Part shown: positions 21,113 to 31,976 of the stretch, in pieces | How the letters are laid out: each line of letters begins with the position of its first letter | How positions within the stretch are numbered: the first letter of the stretch is position 1 | DNA from: Pseudorasbora parva | Lineage: Eukaryota > Chordata > Actinopteri > Cypriniformes > Gobionidae | NCBI RefSeq assembly: GCF_024679245.1 | Contig: NC_090191.1 | Location: 4,915,004-4,979,003 of the forward strand | Reading direction: 5' to 3' | Length of the DNA stretch: 64,000 nucleotides | Notes under the pieces: generated by a model | What the model was told of the DNA's origin: nothing | What the model saw: the letters and a program-made list of their open reading frames with translations, nothing else | Databases searched by the model: none | Program-made: the position numbers and the translations under genes

Positions 21113-21801
21113 GTTTGTTATAAGAATTTAAGCTGTTAAATTATTAGAAATCGTTCAATGTTTAAGAGTTTTTACAATCAACGTTAAATTTGTTTATTAA
21201 CTGTAGAATGTAACGTTGTAATGCTTTATCTAACTTTAACGAAGGCTGTTTTGTGTGAGTAAATTGCACCCACACCAGTAACAGAAAAGCTCATTCTCAT
21301 CTCTCTCTCTATCGTGAATTAAGTTCATCATAAACACGAGTTCGGTCTCTGGATAGTAATGATAGAGAAATTGAGCTTTTTGAATCTCCGAGTCAATTGA
21401 ATCAAATACTTGCGAAATGATTCAGTGAATAGAATTGGGACTCGTGCTGCTCAAACAAAACAATCACTAACATTTGTAATGAAAACTTTAAAACTGCTAA
21501 TGTTAGCATGACAGTGTAATCATTTAAATTTAATCTGCAGTTCTTTAAATGTAGATCATAAATGCTTAAATATGAAGAGTGTATAGTTTGTCTTTTATTA
21601 ATTTTTAGTGCTAGTTTTAGTAGTGCTAATCAGATGATTTAAGTCTATTAACTCTCTCTGACTCTTTTACCAGTGACTGAACTAGAGCTGATTTGGATTT
21701 AGTTTTGAGTGTTTTCTGTTAATTATTCTCATCTTAAACAGGACAACCACAGGAAAAACTCCTGGAGAAGTGACTGAGATTCACGTGACACTATTATAAA
21801 G

Positions 21802-24800
21802 ATGGAGTTTTTTAAAGAGGAGACTGAAGAAATAAAGATGGCATTTATTAAAGAGGAAAGTCAAGACATAAAGATTGAAGAAATATTCAGTGTGAAAGAT
21901 GAAGAAACTGAGGAACAAACAGGTTGGTTTCATTCTCAAAACTGAACTCAGTCATTTCATCATTATTAAAGGTGTCCACTGAAACTGAAGTAGCGCAAAC
22001 AAAATTATTTTGCTTAAAATTAAACCCAATATCTCCTTACTCTAAACATTTTAACATCCCTGAACATAAATGGCAGTAAATAAATGGTAAAACAAGCAAT
22101 AAATAAGTCATAATTTGGGGCTCTAAACTAATATTTGAGAACAATAGCACTGGTGCCACTAGCTAGCCCTGAGAGGTGGGATTTTTATTATCATAAAGGC
22201 CACTTAATCATGAAACTATTATTGTGTTGCATTGATTAGTACAATTACTAATAATATCACAGCCTAGTTTCACAGACAGGGGCCTATTGCACAAAACTAG
22301 GATAAGGGATTAAGCCAGGATATCTTGGGGATCTTGTCATCTGTATGCAAAATTTAGTACACCGCTGTCGTGGTACATACCCTGTAGGCACACTCAAACC
22401 AAGAATAATTACAATAACGAAAAATAACACTATATTAGCGTATACATTAAGCCAGGATCCCCAAGATATAATAATCCTTTATCCTGGTTTTGTGCAATAG
22501 GCCCCAGGGCTTAGACTAAACCAGGATTAGGCCCTAGTTCAGTTAAAACATTTAAGTAGCTTTTAGTCTTAGAAATAAAACATTAAAGGGTTAGTTGACT
22601 CAAAAATGAAAATGATTTTATCTGCTTACCCCCAGTACATCCAACATGTAGGAGTGTTTCTTCAGTAGAACACAAATGAAGTTTTTTTTAACTTCAACCG
22701 TTGCTGTGTGCCAGTCATATAATGGTGTGAATGGATAACAATTCTACGAGAGCAAAATAAACAAACAAAAAGACATGCTTAAAAAAGCACAGGGTTAAAT
22801 CAGTATGTACATTGACGATTTGAGGGAAATATAATATAAATTTAATATAAAACCTTGAAAAAGCTCTCTGTGGTGCAGCAGGATTTTAAACAACTTCCTG
22901 AGTGGCCGCGGACAGGCGCTGAATGCTGCCGCCGGTGTGTGTACACTCATTGAACGTGTTTGAATTTTAAAGGCGTGGTGCCTTCTATCTAATGCCTAAA
23001 ATCTAATCCTGTCAGAATGTGTGTGTCTGTGATTGCTGAATGTATTATCCTAACACTTCTCCTCATGCGTTTTTTGACCTACCTGAGCTACTGTTGACAC
23101 ACCAGTCTTCAGCATGCTTTCATTTAGTTTCAATATGGATGGTGTCCGATGAAAAAATGACATATACAATCAATATATAGATCCAAATCGCTGAAACTGT
23201 AAAGACTGGCCATTTTAATATCAGCGTCAGGTAAGAGAGAGATACTTGTGTAGAGTTCTCTGTTCACTTATGCAAATCTATTATTAACAGCCACTCCTAT
23301 AAACTAGTGAAGTTTACTTCATTTTAATTTATTATATAAAATAACTAAACCAATAATAAATTAATAAACACAGGCACATGAAACCACAGGTGTTGAGTGA
23401 TTGTGGTCAGATTGTAAGATTTGAAACTCAAATATAATTTAGAAATGTATTTTTTATACAGTAATGCGATTTAAATATTCTACTGTTATTAAATGTATCA
23501 TTGTTCATTTATAGTACCATACTGAACTGACTGCTTCAGTGATTATAAAATGAGCTTTACTTGCTTTCGGTTGAATTCATTTGCAATTTGAAGTTTTTAT
23601 TGATTTATTTTTTATTAGACTTCTCCCACATAGCACAGGTACGTCTGTATGAGAACACTTGATCTGGAAAACAGTGTACAAACATCTGATAAACATCTAA
23701 GGCAAATCAGTTTAACACACATTCGTAATCATTAATATCTTAGGCCAGTGGTTCCCGCTAGGGTTGTCAAAATTGCTCAAAAAGGACGTTAGAATATTCC
23801 CTCTAAAAAAAACAACAAAACGAATAAACAAACATCTGGGTGCGCTTTTTGTCAATAACGTGCATTACATCAATAACAGGACAAATGAGACAACTATTTT
23901 TATAGATAGTCTCTTTAAGTTTACACATATTACCGTATTACAGACACACAAAAAAATCAACTAATTGCTAAGACCGCAGACCTCACTCTCGCCCTCTCCC
24001 TCAAGAGGGTCGTACACCGGACGTGAAGCTCAGCGCCGCGCCACATCTTTAAAATCCAAACACGTTGTTTTCAATGAGTGTACGCACACCGGTGACAGCA
24101 TTCGGTGCCTGTCCGCAGTGACTTAGGAAAGGGGGTCGCTACAAGATACACCCATCATGCAGCTAGTCTGTCAGAAGTCGATTCAAAATTGAGCTTGCAC
24201 ATATATAATGTGCACGTCTGGTGTGTGACCCCCTTCACGCTCTCTGCGCATAACTGTTTAAATGAACAAACACATTTTGAGTGCTGATCTAGGGTTTTGT
24301 GCAAGCAATTTAAGGTCACAACTCTTGTCCCAAATATAGCACGCTTCATTGAAACAAATATTGTTCTATAGCATATTGAACGCTCCGAGCGAGCTGTGCT
24401 GTGGTAAACATGGAACTTTTCCTTGACATGAGGCACACAATTCACAAGAAATTACCTCATGGTCGAATGTTATGCTAACTGTAGCTTGCATACAACTCTT
24501 GCGGCTCAACAATTTTACCTCCTACCGACCAAAATCCAAAGTACTTCCAGACATGGCTTTTTAGATTTTGGGGGGTTAAAATCGTTTTCGCTGCTGCGGG
24601 CGATTTGGGCTCTGCACTTTCTGCCATCTTCCAGCAGTGACGCTGTGCCTGATAGTGTGACTCCTGTGTGACGTGTCCCTGAACTCTGGCGCACTAGCGC
24701 ACCCACTCACAAAGCAGACAGCCACGCCTCTTCTACTGCGGGCGTTTTTTCCCCTCCAACTTTTATTTATTTATTATTATTCGAATATTAATTTTCACCT

Positions 24801-27800
24801 TCGGAATTCATTTTTTTAAACTATTCGAATATATATTTGAATTTAGAATATTTGTTTACAGCCCTAGTTCCCGCCCTCCTCCTCTCCGAATCAATACTGC
24901 AAGGCCCACTGACACCACCAAGATACCAAGATTTCTTATAAATAATAAATAATAGTAGTATTTTTCTTACTAGTCTTATAGTGACCATAGTTTGTTAAAG
25001 TGTCAGGAGTTATGAATATGAAAACCGGTACCGTCAGTACCTTTTGATTGTAATATGCGCATCATCTGCTCCCATGAATAAAAAACATGTCTGTCAAATT
25101 TCTATACAGAGAAGCATTATTTATTTAATCTTTACCAACAATCCGCAGATGTATCATTATGAGCGCTGGATACGCTGCTGTGCTGTTTTTAGTTCATACT
25201 GGCAGCCGGAGGGTGGTGCGCACATGTAGTCCATAAACAGGTGCTGATCATATAAAAGTCATCATCTAAAAGTTGATTTATTACACTAATTCCATTCACA
25301 AAGTGAAACTAGCATATTATATTCATTCATTACACACAGACTGATATATTTCTGTTTATTTCTTTTAATTTTGATGATTATAACTGGCAACTAAGGAAAA
25401 CATACTGAAAAGTATGAGCATGTACAGCACTAAATACCTATTTGGCAATACCTTTTGCCTGAATTACTGCAGCAATGCAGCATGCCACGAGTTGATCAGT
25501 CTGTGGCACTGCTCAGGTGTTATGAGAGCCCAGGTTACTCTGATAGTGGCCTTCAGCTCTTCTGCATTGTTGGGTCTGGCATATCGCATCTTCCTCTTCT
25601 TCATAATACCCCATAGATTTTCTATGGGTTTAAGCTCCGGTGAGATTGTTGGCCAACAGAGGTGGAAAGTAACGAATTACATTTACTCGTGTTACTGTAA
25701 TTAAGTAGTTTTTCTGTGTACTTCTACTTTTTTAAGTAGTTTTGAAAAATCTGTTATTTTACGTCCACTTAAGTACATTTTGATTAAACTATTGTACTTT
25801 GGTACATTTTTAACCACACCCATTACTGAGTAAAAATAAATAAAAAATGCAAAGGGGTGAAAAAAAAACGCTTTTCGGAAACGACTCTATTGAATAGAGG
25901 ATGCGGGAGAGAACAAGCGCGCAAATATCAGATGGAGACGAACAAGACAGACATCAGTGAAGCAGACCCAGGTGAAAGCAAAACGCCTTTGTGAAACACT
26001 GGCCAATATGGAAATACTTTGAATATAGAAAAAAATAACGTATTGTCGTCCTGGAGGATATCAAATTTGCACAAAATGTGGATGCAAATGAAGAAACACA
26101 TAGAACATGTTCTGGAACACATCCATCTGTGCAGATGAAGGTATGTTTATTACGTAAAGGGTTACTTCAGCGATTAGCATATGGCTTTGTATCAGTAGAA
26201 ACCCTGGAGTATATTCAAATGATTGTGCTTTCCCCCCTCAAATCCCCGTGAGACAAGAGATTATTGCATTTTATTTCTGGAAAAATTCCTCCTATGATGC
26301 AAATTGACGATATTTGCATCATAGGAGAAATGTTTGGCCAAAGGTAAAGACTACAGCCAGCAGAGGGAGCCATTTCCTCATGTTTTGAACCCTCACATGG
26401 GGGATGGAGATCACACTCAGAGCTCAGCTCGCAGCTACAGGCACTCATTTAAACGGAGATATGGTGAGCAATGCAAGTCTTTTAACTTCTCAAATTAATT
26501 TCTATAAAAGTTAAGCTTGCAAAGGCATGAACTGAAACGCGCCAGACTGAACTCGCGTTGTGAATGTATGCCGTGAGTGTAGTCGCGATTACCTCAGCTC
26601 TCATCACGAGAGCTCATCAGCTCATTTATCTGACTCCTGGAGTTAGTGCTCAGTGCTGTGATACTCGCGCGGTGACTCACTCATTATATTGAACAGACAC
26701 GTTCAGTTTTTAATTGTAGTGTCTTCTCCAACTCAGTAACAGTAATCAAGTTGGTGGCTTTGTGAATGGCCTCAAAGGGCAACGAAATATTCTGGGAATT
26801 GTAGTCTTTCATCCCCATGAGACAAAAATACATTTTCTGTCTTTTCTCAGTCTAGAAAGCACCAAATTCAAAAATATTTTCACATTTCTACTACATTGAT
26901 GACCCAGTTTAAATACAGATTCATCTTCCCAGCGCTGAAGTATCCCTTTAAGGCCGATTGATTTCTGTGAATAAAGATTTTAAATATATCAGTCTGTGTG
27001 TGATGAATGAATGTAATGTACAAGTTTCACTTTCTGAATAGAATAAGTGAAATAAATAAACTTTTTGATGATATTCTAATTTTATGACCAGCACCTGTTT
27101 GGCGCACAAACAAAGAACAGGCAGACCATGTGACATTCTAGGAACTAGGAAGTCTCTGGCATAAACAAACCCTGTGTCCCAATTTACACACTATCCATCC
27201 TAAATAGTATTCGAAAATAGAATTAGTATGTCCCAAATCATAGTATGCTGAAAAGAGTATTCCAAAGATACCCGGATGATTTACTATTTGCGGTCAGAAT
27301 TTAAAGTGCGTATCGACACCCACTCTAACGGCTGATATTGCCCACATCCCATTGCGACTTGGACAAGTATTCGTTTAGAACTACAAACGTGAGGAAAAAG
27401 CATTAAAAACGTTTAAAAAATACTACAAACATGACAGATGTGCGAGTCTGACAGTTTAGTAGAGAGTAAAGGGGTTTGAGGGATCAATTATCAGTATTTA
27501 ACCTGACGAAAAGATATTTATCCATTGATATCCACATTATATTTCACCTGCAGCATTGTGAACTTTTGTAGTGATACATTTGGCCGTTAACTTTGACATC
27601 AGCTTCCTTTGAAACAAATCATTGTTTGATTTGTGGACATAGTCATTCGCGGAGGGCTTTAAGACCCATCAGTTTGGGCGATGCAAACAACGTGATTATT
27701 GTTCATGAGTCCAACATTCAGCCATGCAAAAAAGCATGTACTCGATCTCCCTGAGGGAAGACGTGATTAAAAAAAGGGATGTCGTCTTACACTTTTGTAT

Positions 27801-30800
27801 GTTAATGCAATTAAATAGAGAAATAAACATTTGATATTAAAGTAACTTGTAGCGTATTCAAACGTTTAATTGAAAAATATGCATTTTCATTTATTCATAC
27901 ATGGTTGCAACAACATTTTAGTTAAAAAAAATGTAATTGCCATTGTTTAAAAAAAATGATTGGCTGAAATTTCAAAGACGTTCAATTATATGCTTTAAAA
28001 TTTTATATGCTATCTATGTATCTTCCTGACAAAATAAAAAAAGATTGGAAAAAAAATACTTTCAAGTTTATAATTTTGAATAGAGGTAGATGATATTTAA
28101 TATACCTTGGTGTAGAAAATAAATATATCAATAATTTGATCATGGAGCCACATTATATCTATGGGACTGAACCATATAGGGCCTTTAAAATTAATGTCAC
28201 AAAAGAAAAGTTTATTAAGAATGAGAATATTGAAATATATTTAATACTTATACCCAATATGGGAAAGATAGTATTGATGGCACATTTAGACAGGAATACT
28301 CAATTGCGATGACAGAGAAAAAAAAAGATAAATTTCTAGTTTCAACATTATTTGTTGTTCATAAAATATGACACCATTGAAAATGTTTACAGATTTACTC
28401 GTGGAGCCACATTGAGATAGCCTAGAAATCTAGATGCACCCTAGCGGCAGCAAATTTAATTTGCCCGCAAGTGTCGTCTAGGAACTCTCAATTCCTATCT
28501 GAGCTGTATTCCTCAGAATCTGGACGGCCCAATCACATCGTGTAGGCTATAGAGTTGGCGGGCGGGGCCATAATGACGGCGACCGAGTTGCGTTTGCGTG
28601 CTTCTAGTAACACAGTCTTCTAGTCAACAGAGAAACTGGCGAACGGCGGCGGTCTTTCGAATCAGCTCTGCCCGCGCCTCCGGAAGACTTGGAGTTAAGC
28701 TTTCCTCTGAGAAAAGAACAAAGAGCGGCACTGAAGTCATTCTTAAAAAGGGAAGATGTGTTCGGAGTTTAGCCGACCGGATACGGCGAATGTTTAATCA
28801 GTCAGCGAGCTCCCCTTCACCGTCGTTGCTCCGGTTGGTGTAGCGCTATCCTATCGCGTGCAGAGGGAGTTTGAAAGACAACCGTTTATCCCGCCCCTCG
28901 GATTGAGCCCTGTCTATGGTGAGTTTCCAGACCAAACATCTTGATGTGGGTCTGGCTTGTCAGGCTAACATTGAGATCCTATATCTCTGGAAATGAATGG
29001 GCTTTTAAAGTTAAGGAACCAAAAGTAAAAAGTGTTTGAAGAATTAGAATCTATTAAGTTATCTTCAAATTGAGTTGCAGCCATGCAAACATGCAAACAC
29101 AGAATGACCCAAATATGTTTGTCTGAGAACCTTTCATACACATACATAACTGCAGACACTGAATATAACATACATTGTGTGGTACATTACAAATATTTTG
29201 AGTGTCCCTTATATTCCTTATATTCAAAGGTGCCAGATTAGGCATTAGAATGAACACTTACTTACATGTAGCATTTCTGTTGAGCTCATGCTCTGCAGAA
29301 TAATAGTAATCCTCAATGGCATTTATTGCTCGTTTATAGCTTGATCTTATTTAACATTAGGCCTATGTTACATGTGCAAATCGGTGAGCGGGGCTAAACG
29401 GGCAGTGAAGAAGTAAGTGTTGATCATCTTCTGCAGAGGCGGTGTCCGCCAGTTTGTCCGACAGTTTGTTGGGCACACTACAAGCTGTCCTTCCATTTTG
29501 CTTTCCGTGCTCATTTCGATGTATCGTTTCTATTGTCCGCGCAGGTAATCGTCACAGAGAGTAGCGGCAACGGATATTTTGAACTTTGACCGCCGCATGC
29601 GCGCAAGCCCGTTAATAGTGCGCTCCGCTGCGCATGCACTTTGTTCGACACTGCAACAAACCGTCGTTGCATGGCGCAAGCCATTGAAATGAATGCGCAG
29701 CGGTGTCGTTTCCGCGTTTTGTGTGAAAGTCCCATCAAGTGCACTAGCGCGCACCCACTAGCAAAGCAGACAGCCACGCCTCTAATACCGCGGGCGTTTT
29801 TTTCCACTTTTTAAAAAAAAGTGAATTTTCATTTTCACCTTCGAAATTTGTTTTTTAAAACTAATCAAATATATATTAGACTTTTGAATATTCTTTGACC
29901 GTCTTACAAGACTGTGGCCATCCAGGACCAAAGCTGCCCACCCTTGATCCTTAGGTTATCTAACACACTACCCTATACTCTAGTAATGATGCTTTAAATG
30001 TCTAAATTGTTTATGTCTGTTTTTGCCCTAGATCTCATGGCACTGAAAGAAGCAAATCATGAACTTTATGAAAGGGAAGAAGAGGAAGACCATTATGATA
30101 AACATCATGACTTCATGAATGGAGAAAGATCGACTCAGGCTAAAAAGAGTTCCTCACAAAAAAGAGCTCAAAAGACAGGAACTAAAAGTTATTTCACCTG
30201 CCAACGGTGTGGAAAGAGTTTCACTCACAGAGGAAGCCTTAAAGACCACATGAGAGTTCACACTGGAGAGAAGCCCTACATCTGCCAACAGTGTGGAAAA
30301 AGTTTCAGTCAAAAAGGAAGCCTTATTGTCCACATGAGAATTCATACTGGAGAGAAACCTTTAACCTGCCAACAGTGTGGAAAGAGTTTCACTCATTCAG
30401 GAAGCCTTAAAGACCACATGAGAATTCACACTGGAGAGAAGCCTTATACCTGCCAACAGTGTGGAAAAAGTTTCAGTCAAAAAGGAAACATTAATGAACA
30501 CATGAGAACTCACACTGGAGAAACCCCATTCACCTGCCAACGGTGTGGAAAGAGTTTCAGACATAAAGGAAACCTTGAAATCCACATGAGAGTTCACACT
30601 GGAAAGACGCCTTACACCTGCCAACAGTGTGGAAAGAGTTTCAGACATAAAGGAAACCTTAACGTCCACATGAGAGTTCATACCGGAGAGAAGCCTTTCA
30701 CCTGCCAACAGTGTGGAAAAAGTTTCAGTCAACAAGGAAGCCTTAAAGACCACACGAGAGTTCACACTGGAGATATGCCTTACACCTGCCAACAGTGTGG

Positions 30801-31971
30801 AAAAAGTTTCAGTCAAAAAGGAAGCCTTATTGTTCACATGAGAGTTCATACTGGAGAGAAACCTTTCACCTGCCAACAGTGTGGAAAGAGTTTCACTCGA
30901 AAAGAAAGACTTACAGTCCACATGAGAATTCACACTGGAGAGAAGCCTTATACCTGCCAACAGTGTGGAAAAAGTTTCAGTCAAAAAGGAAACATTAATG
31001 AACACATGAGAACTCACACTGGAGAAACCCCATTCACCTGCCAACGGTGTGGAAAGAGTTTCAGACATAAAGGAAACCTTGAAATCCACATGAGAGTTCA
31101 CACTGGAAAGACGCCTTACACCTGCCAACAGTGTGGAAAGAGTTTCAGACATAAAGGAAACCTTAACGTCCACATGAGAGTTCATACCGGAGAGAAGCCT
31201 TTCACCTGCCAACAGTGTGGAAAAAGTTTCAGTCAACAAGGAAGCCTTAAAGACCACACGAGAGTTCACACTGGAGATATGCCTTACACCTGCCAACAGT
31301 GTGGAAAAAGTTTCAGTCAAAAAGGAAGCCTTATTGTTCACATGAGAGTTCATACTGGAGAGAAACCTTTCACCTGCCAACAGTGTGGAAAGAGTTTCAC
31401 TCGAAAAGAAAGACTTACAGTCCACATGAGAATTCACACTGGAGAGAAGCCTTATACCTGCCAACAGTGTGGAAAAAGTTTCAGTCAAAAAGGAAACATT
31501 AATGAACACATGAGAACTCACACTGGAGAAACCCCATTCACCTGCCAATGGTGTGGAAAGAGTTTCAGACATAAAGGAAACCTTGAAATCCACATGAGAG
31601 TTCACACTGGAAAGACGCCTTACACCTGCCAACAGTGTGGAAAGAGTTTCAGACATAAAGGAAACCTTAACGTCCACATGAGAGTTCATACTGGAGAGAC
31701 GCCTTTCACCTGCCAACAGTGTGGAAAAAGTTTCAGTCAACAAGGAAGCCTTAAAGACCACACGAGAGTTCACACTGGAGAGATGCCTTACACCTGCCAA
31801 CAGTGTGGAAAAAGTTTCAGTCAAAAAGGAAGCCTTATTGTTCACATGAGAGTTCATACTGGAGAGAAACCTTTAACCTGCCAACAGTGTGGAAAGAGTT
31901 TCACTCGAAAAGAAAGACTTACAGTCCACATGAGAATTCACACTGCAGTAATGGCTTCACAGAAAAATTAA
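21802..31971 (+). CDS. FiNZ C2H2 zinc-finger protein, 21 fingers
   Basis: Coding exons 21802-21922 and 30032-31971 join in phase 1 (CAG|GTTGGT ... GCCCTAG|ATCTC) to 686 residues. Residues 1-40 are the FiNZ region (MEFFKEETEEIK, IKEESQDIKIEE, VKDEE). A linker DLMALKEANHELYERE follows, then the basic KKSSSQKRAQKTGTK. Residues 95-682 hold 21 tandem C2H2 fingers of 28 residues with TGEKP-type linkers; the last ends HTAVMASQKN. Zinc ligands look intact in all fingers. Fingers 4-9, 10-15 and 16-21 are repeats of one six-finger block. FiNZ genes form a large, fast-evolving family in cyprinids and are thought to act as nuclear repressors of transposons, analogous to KRAB zinc fingers. Target and paralogue identity cannot be told here. 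The 8.1-kb intron is packed with mobile elements. Confidence 0.93.
22281..22504. mobile_element. 224-bp MITE, Harbinger-like, 3-bp TSD CAG
   Basis: Ends GGGCCTATTGCACAAAAC and its reverse complement; the whole is nearly palindromic, including CCAGGATATCTTGGGGATC against GATCCCCAAGATAT. CAG flanks both sides (22278-22280, 22505-22507). Removing the element rejoins TTTCACAGACAG to GGCTTAGACTAAACC, a continuous older repeat. A 3-bp CWG duplication suits PIF/Harbinger. Confidence 0.75.
22585..22800. repeat. Fragment of a TTAAAGGGTTAGTT repeat
   Basis: The start ATTAAAGGGTTAGTTGACTC, followed by AAAAATGAAAATGAT, is the familiar end of an abundant cyprinid interspersed repeat. The right boundary is not defined. 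From 22800 to 23750 I see only AT-rich intron. Confidence 0.55.
23759..24866. mobile_element. hAT-type non-autonomous element, 8-bp TSD
   Basis: GTTCCCGC is duplicated exactly at 23751-23758 and 24867-24874. The ends are TAGGGTTGT and the complement of TAGGGCTGTAAA. No transposase frame. Its right third (about 24650-24860) resembles 29735-29905 further along the same intron, so two related elements lie in one intron. Confidence 0.85.
24875..25449. other. Intron sequence, no feature recognised
   Basis: AT-rich intron between two transposon remnants. Nothing coding or structured stands out. Confidence 0.45.
25450..25655 (-). pseudogene. Tc1/mariner transposase C-terminal fragment
   Basis: On the minus strand the frame reads TISPELKPIENLWGIMKRKM, ATIRVTWALITPEQCHRL and INSWHAALLQ. 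The PIENLW carries the third catalytic acid of Tc1 transposases. The two upstream aspartates are missing. The fragment is cut at 25657 by the next element. Confidence 0.8.
25658..25900. repeat. End fragment of a CAGAGGTGGAAAGTAACG element
   Basis: Starts CAGAGGTGGAAAGTAACGAA at 25659, then TACTT/AAGTA-rich subterminal sequence. The end is of the same type as the hAT-like element at 37785-38897 (CAGGGGTGG). The opposite end was not found, so this copy is truncated. Confidence 0.6.
26157..26948 (+). mobile_element. 0.8-kb TIR element flanked by TA, copy A
   Basis: Ends AAGGGTTACTTCAGCG and the complement of AAGGGATACTTCAGCGC, with TA on both sides, as in Tc1/mariner-type non-autonomous elements. 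An inverted second copy lies at 34295-35108. Both share CTCATCACGAGAGCTCATCA, GGGAATTGTAGTCTTTCATC and other blocks. No coding capacity. Confidence 0.75.
26289..26327. repeat. Perfect 16-bp hairpin inside copy A
   Basis: CTCCTATGATGCAAAT and ATTTGCATCATAGGAG flank a 7-base loop (TGACGAT). The equivalent site in copy B (near 34910-34950) is an imperfect version. Confidence 0.9.
26949..28417. other. Intron with diffuse repeat
   Basis: CCCTGTGTCCCAATTTACAC at 27172 looks like the start of a known type of cyprinid interspersed repeat (to roughly 27620). The rest is AT-rich, with poly-A tracts around 27930-28060. No exon supported. Confidence 0.4.
28418..28967 (+). mobile_element. 550-bp TAGCCT-ended element with 8-9 bp TSD
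   Basis: Starts TAGCCTAGAAATCTAGA and ends TGTCAGGCTA. ACATTGAGA is repeated on both sides (28409-28417, 28968-28976). The nearly complete relative at 61835 shows the same ends with a different duplication. Probably hAT-type; a nine-base duplication would be unusual for that superfamily. Confidence 0.88.
28977..30031. other. End of FiNZ intron 2
   Basis: 29400-29905 resembles the 3' part of the 23759-24866 element (GCAGACAGCCACGCCTCT, CGGGCGTTTTTT, TTTTCACCTTCG). The intron ends with the pyrimidine-rich GTTTTTGCCCTAG at 30031. Confidence 0.5.
30445..31956 (+). repeat. Three tandem 504-bp six-finger blocks
   Basis: Copies at 30445-30948, 30949-31452 and 31453-31956 each encode the same six fingers. 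By eye copies 1 and 2 are identical. Copy 3 has a few changes: CAATGG for CAACGG, GAGACGCCT for GAGAAGCCT, GAGATG for GATATG, TTAACC for TTCACC. This is coding sequence within the FiNZ gene. Confidence 0.95.
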
Positions 31972-31976
31972 GCGTA

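Noticed and set aside
30397..31857. 486-codon open frame on the minus strand opposite the zinc-finger exon
   Set aside because: It is the shadow of the periodic finger codons; its 28-residue repeat mirrors the fingers, and it has no independent start context or domain.
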